Below, one piece after another: positions 1 through 5,485 of a stretch of 5,485 nucleotides of DNA (position 1 is the stretch's first letter; the number at the start of each line of letters is the position of its first letter). The stretch comes from Dehalococcoidia bacterium (GTDB taxonomy: Bacteria > Chloroflexota > Dehalococcoidia > JAENJB01). The notes under the pieces were generated by a model. That model worked only from the letters and a program-made list of their open reading frames with translations. It ran no database searches and was not told where the DNA came from. The stretch is taken from contig JAUYGE010000165.1 in the NCBI GenBank assembly GCA_030690705.1, positions 1 to 5,485 of the forward strand, in the 5' to 3' direction. Both the position numbers and the translations under genes were made by a program.

Positions 1-1
1 C

Positions 2-1102
2 GGTCAATCAATAGCCCTCGCCCACAACGGGAATATTGTGAACGCACTATATTTGCGTCAGGAATTGACTGACAAAGGCTTCCTTTTCCAGACTTCTACC
101 GATACAGAGGTCATCTTGGACCTCGTGCTATCGTCTCCGGAGAAGGAGCTCAAAGACAGCATCAGCTACGCTATGCACCGGCTTCAAGGCGCCTATTCCC
201 TGACGATGTTGACCCGTGACAAGCTGGTCGGCGTCCGCGACCCCATGGGGCTCCGTCCTCTGTGCCTCGGCAGCCTCGGAGACGGCTGGGTGCTAGCTTC
301 GGAAAGCTGCGCGCTGGACCATATCGGGGCCACTTTCTTGAGGGAGATTGAACCTGGAGAGATAGTCATCATCGACGAAAATGGAGTCGAAAGCTTTCAA
401 GCAATGCCACCTCGTCGAGCCCTGTGTATCTTTGAGTACATCTACTTTGCGCGTCCGGATAGCGTCATCAACGGTCGTTTGCTCTATCCCGCCAGACAGG
501 CGATGGGGGCGAGGCTGGCCGAAGAGTATCCGGTGGATGCCGACATGGTCATGGGTGTGCCTGATTCCGCTACCGCTGCGGCCACGGGCTACGCTCAGCA
601 GTCCGGGCTGCCCCTCGGTGAAGGCCTTCTCAAAAACCGCTACGTGGGCCGGACCTTCATCGAGCCGGACCAGCGCATACGAGAACTGGGCGTCAGGCTG
701 AAGTTCAACCCGATGCCCCTGATGATTGCGGGCAAACGGCTGGTGGTTGTCGACGACAGCATCGTCCGGGGTACCACCACTCCAAGGGTGATATCCATGC
801 TGCGCCGGGCGGGCGCCAAAGAGATACATATGCGCATCTGCGCGCCGCCGATCCGGCACCCCTGCTTTTTCGGCGTCGACATGGCTACCCGATGGGAGCT
901 CATTGCCGCACAGAAGACAGTGCCTCAGATAAAGGAGGCCATCGGTGCTGACTCCCTGGGTTATCTCAGCCTCGACGGTCTCGTTAAAGCGATAGCACTT
1001 CCCAAGAGTCACTTCTGCCTGGCCTGCTTCACCGGTGACTACCCCATTCCCGTCCAGCTTGAGATGGACAAGCTGGCACTGGAAACAATCAGCTTGCCCT
1101 GA
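2..1102 (+). CDS. purF: Amidophosphoribosyltransferase (glutamine PRPP amidotransferase), 5'-truncated by window edge
   Basis: Catalyses the committed step of de novo purine synthesis in the cytoplasm: PRPP + glutamine to 5-phosphoribosylamine. The reading frame is open from base 2, giving 366 visible codons. It enters in the N-terminal Ntn glutaminase domain at the HNGN motif (oxyanion-hole Asn-Gly in the family), so the GTG at 38 is an internal valine and not a start. About 100 N-terminal residues, including the catalytic cysteine, lie outside the window. GVRDPMGLRPL follows in the glutaminase domain. The phosphoribosyltransferase domain has the KNRYVGRTFIEP segment and the PRPP loop VVVDDSIVRGTTT (bases 743-781). 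Four cysteines match the [4Fe-4S] ligands of Bacillus-type PurF: ALCIFEY (Cys at 425), HPCFFG (863) and CLACFTG (1016 and 1025). This points to the Fe-S, probably propeptide-processed class, unlike the E. coli enzyme. The gene ends in TGA, 23 bases before purM. Identification is very secure. Confidence 0.97.
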   Translation, partial: GQSIALAHNGNIVNALYLRQELTDKGFLFQTSTDTEVILDLVLSSPEKELKDSISYAMHRLQGAYSLTMLTRDKLVGVRDPMGLRPLCLGSLGDGWVLASESCALDHIGATFLREIEPGEIVIIDENGVESFQAMPPRRALCIFEYIYFARPDSVINGRLLYPARQAMGARLAEEYPVDADMVMGVPDSATAAATGYAQQSGLPLGEGLLKNRYVGRTFIEPDQRIRELGVRLKFNPMPLMIAGKRLVVVDDSIVRGTTTPRVISMLRRAGAKEIHMRICAPPIRHPCFFGVDMATRWELIAAQKTVPQIKEAIGADSLGYLSLDGLVKAIALPKSHFCLACFTGDYPIPVQLEMDKLALETISLP

Positions 1103-1125
1103 TATCGGCTCGCCCCCCATACGAT

Positions 1126-2154
1126 ATGAAGACGAAACAGGTGTCTCCTGCCTACGCCGCCGCAGGGGTGAACATCGACACAGCGGCGAGTATCAAGAGT
1201 ATTATCAAGGGGCTGGCTCGTTCCACCTCCGTCCCCGGCGTGCTCAGCGAGATCGGGCTTTTCGGCGGCCTCTTTCAGCTACGGGGCTACAAGGAGCCGG
1301 TTCTTGTCGCCAGCACCGACGGCGTCGGCACCAAGCTGAGAATCGCAGCCCTTCTGGGAGGACACGGCACAATCGGCGTTGACCTGGTCAACCATTGCGT
1401 CAATGATATCTTCACCTGTGGCGCCTCTCCCCTCTTCTTCCTTGACTACATCGCTATGGGCAAGCTTGTTCCCCAGCTGGTGGAAAGCATCGTGGCCGGC
1501 ATGGTCAAAGCCTGCCGAGACACGGGGTGTGCTCTTCTCGGCGGTGAGACAGCGGAAATGCCCGGCATCTATGCCCCCGGCGACTATGACGTGGTCGGCT
1601 TCATCGTTGGCGCCGTCGAGAAGCAGAGTATTCTCACCGGCGCGGCAATCATCACGGGCGATGTTCTCATCGGCTTGCCTTCCAGTGGCTTGCACACCAA
1701 CGGGTACTCGCTGGCGAGGAAGGTATTCGAAGTTGACTCGCGCCCCGCTGTGCTAGATTCATACTATCCTGAACTGGGCTGTACGCTCGGTGAGGCCCTT
1801 CTCGTTCCCCATCGCTGCTATTACCATCTTCTCAAGCCGTTCTTGCCCCTCCTCAAGGGCATGGCGCACATCACCGGGGGTGGCATACCCGAGAACTTGC
1901 CCCGTATTCTCCCGCCCACACGAGCGGCCCGCATTGATAGCCGTTCCTGGCCGGTGCCGCCCCTCTTCTCACTTATCCAACGAAAGGGCCGCATTTCACG
2001 CCGCGAGATGTTCCGCGTCTTCAATATGGGCATCGGGATGATCCTCGTTTGCTCCGGCGGCAACGCCTCCCAGCTTCTGAAGTCTCTGCCAGAGGCACGA
2101 GTCATCGGCCAAATCGCAGAGCAAAAGGGTAGACAGCGCGTTATCCTGGCATAA
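1126..2154 (+). CDS. purM: Phosphoribosylformylglycinamidine cyclo-ligase (AIR synthetase)
   Basis: ATP-dependent ring closure of FGAM to aminoimidazole ribotide, step five of the purine pathway; cytosolic, homodimeric in characterised members. The protein has 342 residues, the usual family size of about 340-350. Family motifs appear in order: AAGVNID near the N terminus, STDGVGTKLRIA, the GVDLVNHCVNDI and CGASPLFFLDYIA region, the signature GGETAEMPGIY, GLPSSGLHTNGYSLAR, the C-terminal-domain ITGGGIPENLPRILP, and FNMGIGMILVC. The ATG at 1126 is chosen because it is the only standard start just ahead of the conserved N-terminal motif. Upstream in the same frame there is only a CTG before the frame runs into purF. 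No Shine-Dalgarno is visible in the 23-base gap from purF, so initiation may depend on translational coupling. The gene ends in TAA, 23 bases before purH. There is no purN after it. Complete and apparently intact. Confidence 0.96.
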   Translation: MKTKQVSPAYAAAGVNIDTAASIKSIIKGLARSTSVPGVLSEIGLFGGLFQLRGYKEPVLVASTDGVGTKLRIAALLGGHGTIGVDLVNHCVNDIFTCGASPLFFLDYIAMGKLVPQLVESIVAGMVKACRDTGCALLGGETAEMPGIYAPGDYDVVGFIVGAVEKQSILTGAAIITGDVLIGLPSSGLHTNGYSLARKVFEVDSRPAVLDSYYPELGCTLGEALLVPHRCYYHLLKPFLPLLKGMAHITGGGIPENLPRILPPTRAARIDSRSWPVPPLFSLIQRKGRISRREMFRVFNMGIGMILVCSGGNASQLLKSLPEARVIGQIAEQKGRQRVILA

Positions 2155-2165
2155 ATTCCGCTTTC

Positions 2166-2171
2166 AGGAGG
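2166..2171 (+). promoter_or_regulatory. Ribosome binding site of purH
   Basis: A perfect AGGAGG Shine-Dalgarno core lies six bases ahead of the ATG at 2178, in the short gap after the purM stop. It fixes the purH start. It is clearly the strongest ribosome binding site in the window; purM and the HIT-like gene have none that is obvious. Confidence 0.88.
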
Positions 2172-2177
2172 CTGCCC

Positions 2178-3713
2178 ATGCGAGCTATCGTAAGTGTCTC
2201 AGACAAGACCGGCCTCGTCGATTTCGTCAGGGGGCTGAGCGGACTCGGCGTAGAAGTCTACAGCACTGGCGGCACTAAGAAGGCATTGACAGACGCCGGG
2301 CTTCACGTGCACAGCGTCTCCGACCTGACCGGCTTCCCCGAAATACTCGATGGCCGGGTGAAGACATTGCATCCGGCTGTCCACGGAGGCATCCTGGCCA
2401 GGCGAGACCTGCCGGGCCACATGGCCCAACTGGCGGAGAACAAGATCTCGCCGATTGATGTGGTGGTGGTGAACCTGTACCCGTTCGTCAAGACAGTCAG
2501 CCGTCCCGGCGTGGAACTCCAAGAGGCCCTGGAGAACATCGACATTGGCGGCCCGACCATGATTCGAGCTGCAGCCAAGAACTTTCCCTACCTGTTGGTC
2601 ATCGTAGACCCTGCCGACTATCAGCCGACGTTGAACCAGATGAAGAACGGAGCGGTCGGCCTCGGCGAGCGACGCAGGCTGGCACAGAAGGCCTTTCAGC
2701 ACGTGGCTCTCTATGACACCGCCATTTCCCGTTACTTACGTCAGGGAGAAGGGGATTTCCCATCCGAGATGACCATCGCCTTGAGGAAACTCTACGACCT
2801 CAAGTACGGAGAGAACCCGCACCAGAAGGCCGCCTTCTATGAGGAAGAGACTCTGGAGAACAAAGAGTCAACCGTTACCCGGGCGATGCAACTGAACGGA
2901 AAGGAGCTTTCCTTCAACAACATTCTCGACCTTCACTCCGCCCTCGAGGCAGTCAGGGATTTCGAGACCCCCACAGTAGCCGTCATCAAACACAACAACC
3001 CGTGCGGTTTGTCCAGCCATTCCAGCCTCGCTGAGGCCTACAAGCGGGCTCTCGCCGGGGACCCTGTTTCTGCCTTCGGTGGGGTGGTCAGCACGAACCG
3101 GACTCTTGACCTGGCTACCGCCAGGGAGATCGACAAGACCCACTACGATGCCATCATCGCGCCTAGCTTCGACCCGGAGGCACTCAGTTTATTGAAGCGA
3201 AAGAAGGACCTGCGCCTTCTTCACCTCGGACTTCCTCAGTTGAAAGGAAATGGGTCTGCCTTCGATTTTCGCCGTGTCGGTGGCGGATTGCTGGTTCAGA
3301 CGCCTGACGTCCATACTGACGCTGAGAGCAAGCCCCAGGTAGTGACCAGGCGTCAGCCTTCAAAGGAAGAGTGGCGCGACCTGTTCTTTGCGTGGAAAGC
3401 TGTGAAGCATATCAAGTCGAATGCTATTGTCCTCGTTAAGGACGAGGCTCTACTGGGAATGGGGGCAGGACAACCCAGCCGTGTCGTCAGCGTAGAGATT
3501 GCGCTCAAGAAGGCCGGCGAGCGGGCAGGTGGCAGTGTAGTGGGCTCGGATGCCTTCTTCCCTTTCGCGGATGGGGTGGAGATGGCGGCAAAGGGGGGGG
3601 TCACCGCTATCATCCAGCCCGGCGGCTCTTTGCGCGACCAGGATGCTATTGATGTAGCAAACAAGTACAACATCGCCATGGTTTTCACCGGCGTGCGCCA
3701 CTTCCTCCATTAG
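2178..3713 (+). CDS. purH: Bifunctional AICAR transformylase / IMP cyclohydrolase
   Basis: Carries out the last two steps of IMP synthesis: formyl transfer from 10-formyl-THF to AICAR, then cyclisation of FAICAR to IMP. The protein has 511 residues, normal for the family (about 510-530). The N-terminal MGS-like cyclohydrolase domain spans roughly residues 1-150 and shows SVSDKTGL (6-13), YSTGGTKKAL (28-37) and DGRVKTLHP (58-66). The C-terminal transformylase part shows KYGENPHQ (209-216), ELSFNNILD, KHNNPCG with the catalytic Lys271-His272 pair, AFGGVVSTNR, a KSNAIVLVKD segment, GMGAGQPSR (427-435), the SDAFFPFADGVE and QPGGSLRDQDAI motifs, and the typical C-terminal RHFLH. The start is set by the AGGAGG site. 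An uninterrupted run of eight G (3593-3600) falls inside the conserved AKGGVTAI segment, and the frame reads through it correctly. The gene ends in TAG, with a 37-base gap before the next gene. Confidence 0.97.
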   Translation: MRAIVSVSDKTGLVDFVRGLSGLGVEVYSTGGTKKALTDAGLHVHSVSDLTGFPEILDGRVKTLHPAVHGGILARRDLPGHMAQLAENKISPIDVVVVNLYPFVKTVSRPGVELQEALENIDIGGPTMIRAAAKNFPYLLVIVDPADYQPTLNQMKNGAVGLGERRRLAQKAFQHVALYDTAISRYLRQGEGDFPSEMTIALRKLYDLKYGENPHQKAAFYEEETLENKESTVTRAMQLNGKELSFNNILDLHSALEAVRDFETPTVAVIKHNNPCGLSSHSSLAEAYKRALAGDPVSAFGGVVSTNRTLDLATAREIDKTHYDAIIAPSFDPEALSLLKRKKDLRLLHLGLPQLKGNGSAFDFRRVGGGLLVQTPDVHTDAESKPQVVTRRQPSKEEWRDLFFAWKAVKHIKSNAIVLVKDEALLGMGAGQPSRVVSVEIALKKAGERAGGSVVGSDAFFPFADGVEMAAKGGVTAIIQPGGSLRDQDAIDVANKYNIAMVFTGVRHFLH

Positions 3714-3750
3714 CGAGCGGTGTCACCCCGCAAACCCTCTTCCGCCTGCA

Positions 3751-4944
3751 TTGTCTGCAAGTGAGCCAAGGTCAGAGTGGCCGTTTATTGACAAGGCAGC
3801 CGCCTTGCCTCAAGATTCCCGGAGTATTACAATTGCCTGTCGGAAGAACCGAGACGAAGGTGCGATATTGCTGATTACCGACCTGGATAGTCTGGTCTCC
3901 GCATTGTCACCGCAGAAAAGGGAGCGATTCGAGCGACTCTTTCATTTCGACGCCACCAAGGGATACCTCAATCCGCCACCGTCTATGACTGCCTGGATAG
4001 AGAAGCAGTTTGGCTCTGTCGACGTGGTGCGAGAGCAGAAGATTATCAAGGTGACCAACCGGGTTACCTATGAAGGAGCCCTGTTCAACAAACTGCGCGC
4101 TTCACGTCCGATTGAGACTATAGAAAAGCTTGCCATCGAGGCCAGGATTATTGATGTCATACGGGATGACCCTTTCAGCAACCCGGTTCGGGATACACCG
4201 GAGGACGTCTTCGGGCGCATCGAGGGCAAGTACTGCGTTACCGCCAGCAATATCGCCAAGTACGATGGCCACCATGGCATCATCATCTTTCGGGAGGCCA
4301 ATCCGCTCCACTTCACTAAGGACCAGGTAGCTGACTACATTGACACCGCCTGCCTGTGGGCGGAGAAGATTCGTGAGCTGGATTCCGGGGCGAAGTATTT
4401 TTTCTTTCTTTGGAATTGTCTCAGGCGAGCCGGCGCCTCCATGATTCATGGTCATGCTCAGGTCTCTCTCACCCGCATCCAGCACTATGCCAAGGTCGAA
4501 GGCCTGCGCTTCGCCGCCGAGCGCTACCAGCGAAGGTACAAATCTAACTACTTCCACGACCTCTATGAGGCCCACCATGACCTCGGCCTGGGTTTTGAGA
4601 AGCAGGGTGTCAAGGTCATGGCCTACATCACGCCTCTCAAAGAGAAGGATGTCATGCTCCTCTCCAATAAGCTTGACCTTTCGCTCAAGGAGCGGACTTA
4701 CGAGGCTCTCGCCTGCCTTCGAGACAACATGAATGTCACTGCCTTCAATCTATGTCTGGTGGTGCCGCCCTCGTCAGCAACGACCGAAAGCTGGGAAGGT
4801 TTCCCCGCAGTAGTCCGGATAGTTGACCGTGGGGAGTCCAAGAGCACCTCCTGTGACATAGGCACCATGGAGCTATTCGGCCAGAGCGTTGTTTCCAGTG
4901 ACCCGCTGGAGGTAGCCCGATTGCTCAAAGAGAGCCTGAGTTGA
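3751..4944 (+). CDS. GalT/HIT-superfamily protein, putative nucleotidyltransferase of unknown substrate
   Basis: A 397-residue protein that I cannot assign to a named gene. The segment WNCLRRAGASMIHGHAQ (Trp221-Gln237) matches the active-site region of galactose-1-phosphate uridylyltransferase and Ap4A phosphorylase/adenylyltransferase proteins (N..G..AGaS..H.H.Q). By analogy with GalT, His235 would be the nucleotidylated histidine and Gln237 its partner. Upstream, CVTASNIAKYDGHHGIIIF (about 160-178) fits the HIT-fold strands that precede this motif. The C-terminal half (ITPLKEKDVMLLS, NMNVTAFNLCLVVPP) could be the second, degenerate HIT repeat of GalT-like proteins. No signal peptide or membrane segment is visible, so it is probably cytosolic. 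The TTG start at 3751 is uncertain: no Shine-Dalgarno precedes it, and in-frame TTG codons at 3805 (AAGG upstream) and 3868 (GAAGG seven bases upstream) are alternatives, giving 379 or 358 residues. It sits 37 bases after purH and 10 before the nicotinamidase-like gene, so it is probably in the operon. The superfamily is fairly secure; the substrate is unknown. Confidence 0.8.
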   Translation: MSASEPRSEWPFIDKAAALPQDSRSITIACRKNRDEGAILLITDLDSLVSALSPQKRERFERLFHFDATKGYLNPPPSMTAWIEKQFGSVDVVREQKIIKVTNRVTYEGALFNKLRASRPIETIEKLAIEARIIDVIRDDPFSNPVRDTPEDVFGRIEGKYCVTASNIAKYDGHHGIIIFREANPLHFTKDQVADYIDTACLWAEKIRELDSGAKYFFFLWNCLRRAGASMIHGHAQVSLTRIQHYAKVEGLRFAAERYQRRYKSNYFHDLYEAHHDLGLGFEKQGVKVMAYITPLKEKDVMLLSNKLDLSLKERTYEALACLRDNMNVTAFNLCLVVPPSSATTESWEGFPAVVRIVDRGESKSTSCDIGTMELFGQSVVSSDPLEVARLLKESLS

Positions 4945-4948
4945 GGGG
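4943..4948 (+). promoter_or_regulatory. Ribosome binding site of the nicotinamidase-like gene
   Basis: GAGGGG lies six bases ahead of the ATG at 4955 and overlaps the TGA stop (4942-4944) of the preceding gene. The arrangement supports both the chosen start and translational coupling of the last two genes. Confidence 0.6.
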
Positions 4949-4954
4949 CCGGCG

Positions 4955-5485
4955 ATGACCAGCGCTGTCATCGTGGTGGACATGCTGCGAGGTTTTCTCG
5001 AAGAAGGATACTGCTTGTACTGCGGCCCAGGAGCCCGGCGGATCATCCCCGCAGTGCAAGAGCTACTGGCGCGGGAGGCAACCCGGGGCTCCGAGGTCTT
5101 CTACCTCGCCGACAGTCATGCACCGGACGACCTCGAGTTCCAGATGTTCCCTCCCCACTGCATCAGGGACACCCGTGAGTCTGAGGTCATTCCCGAGCTT
5201 CTGTCCTACCCCGGCCAACTGATCGCCAAGAACCGCTTCAGCGGCTTCTTCGGTACCAGGCTCGAGAAGCTACTGGCTGACATTAAGCCGGATAAGGTCA
5301 TAGTGTGCGGTGTCTGCACCGACATCTGCGTGCTGCACACTGTGGCTGACCTGCGCAATCGAGACTACGTCGTCGAGGTGCCGGTGGACTGCGTGGCCTC
5401 GTCAAACGAGCAAGACCACCGCTTCGCCCTGGAGCACATGGAGAAGGTGCTGGGGGCAAGGCTGACCAGCGCCGACGAGGTGACC
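4955..5485 (+). CDS. Nicotinamidase / isochorismatase-family cysteine hydrolase, 3'-truncated by window edge
   Basis: The ATG at 4955 opens a frame of 177 codons that reaches the last base of the window without a stop. Family members are about 180-220 residues, so little is missing. The Asp-Lys-Cys triad of the cysteine hydrolase family is visible: Asp9 in VIVVDML, Lys92 in LIAKNRFSGFFGT, and nucleophile Cys125 in GVCTDICVLHT, where the Val-Cys preceding Thr122 fits the cis-peptide position. Asp53 and His55 (LADSHAP) and His68 (FPPHCI) match the metal ligands of nicotinamidases, which favours nicotinamide deamidation to nicotinate (pncA function, NAD salvage) over isochorismatase, since plain isochorismatases lack this metal site. 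The protein is rich in cysteine, with an extra pair at Cys20/Cys23 and further Cys69, Cys118, Cys121 and Cys146. It lies ten bases after the HIT-like gene and is probably translated with it. The family is secure; nicotinamide as substrate is likely but inferred, so no symbol is given. Confidence 0.88.
   Translation, partial: MTSAVIVVDMLRGFLEEGYCLYCGPGARRIIPAVQELLAREATRGSEVFYLADSHAPDDLEFQMFPPHCIRDTRESEVIPELLSYPGQLIAKNRFSGFFGTRLEKLLADIKPDKVIVCGVCTDICVLHTVADLRNRDYVVEVPVDCVASSNEQDHRFALEHMEKVLGARLTSADEVT

Noticed and set aside
38..40. GTG at 38 as the purF start
   Set aside because: The frame continues upstream to base 2 and encodes the conserved glutaminase-domain residues around HNGN, so the valine is internal.
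293..1120. A 275-codon open frame on the minus strand opposite purF
   Set aside because: It lies wholly against strongly conserved purF coding sequence, its translation resembles no family I know, and long antisense frames are expected from GC-rich codon use.
1035..1382. A 115-codon plus-strand frame bridging purF and purM
   Set aside because: It overlaps two well-supported genes out of frame, and its arginine-rich, low-complexity translation is typical of a shadow frame.
2199..2702. A 167-codon minus-strand frame inside purH
   Set aside because: It sits against the conserved cyclohydrolase domain, with no recognisable motif or ribosome binding site.
3429..3447. Two overlapping small hairpins in purH (GTCCT/AGGAC and CCTCGT/ACGAGG)
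   Set aside because: Five- and six-base stems within conserved coding sequence are expected by chance, and there is no adjacent feature they would control.
3717..3731. Short inverted repeat GCGG...CCGC just after the purH stop, considered as a terminator
   Set aside because: The stem is only four pairs, no T-run follows, and the next gene begins within 37 bases, so it does not look like an intrinsic terminator.

Overview
The window is a compact, single-strand stretch of five co-directional genes. It covers the middle and late part of a de novo purine biosynthesis operon, followed by two accessory genes. All genes lie on the + strand, the gaps between them are only 23, 23, 37 and 10 bases, and I see no convincing terminator or promoter in any gap. 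The likeliest reading is one polycistronic transcript that begins upstream of the window and continues past its end.

Layout: (1) 2-1102, the 3' three quarters of purF (amidophosphoribosyltransferase, Fe-S cluster type); (2) 1126-2154, complete purM (AIR synthetase); (3) 2178-3713, complete purH (bifunctional AICAR transformylase/IMP cyclohydrolase) behind a perfect AGGAGG ribosome binding site; (4) 3751-4944, a 397-residue GalT/HIT-superfamily protein of unknown substrate with an H-G-H-A-Q active-site motif; (5) 4955 to the window end, a nicotinamidase/isochorismatase-family hydrolase with no stop codon inside the window.

PurF performs the committed first step (PRPP + glutamine to phosphoribosylamine), PurM closes the imidazole ring (FGAM to AIR), and PurH performs the last two steps to IMP. 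The other pathway genes (purD, purN or purT, purL/Q/S, purE/K, purC, purB) are not here. In particular purN does not sit between purM and purH, where Firmicute-type operons have it. The last two genes extend the theme to nucleotide chemistry: a probable nucleotidyl-transferring or nucleotide-cleaving HIT-type enzyme and a probable NAD-salvage amidase whose product, nicotinate, is consumed with PRPP.

Organism: a bacterium of moderately high GC. The four-cysteine PurF, the short gaps and the overall look of the proteins suggest Chloroflexota, perhaps a Dehalococcoidia-like lineage from an environmental genome. This is an impression from protein style, not a proven placement. No RNA genes, mobile elements, CRISPR arrays or significant repeats were seen, and no stretch over 300 bases lacks a gene.
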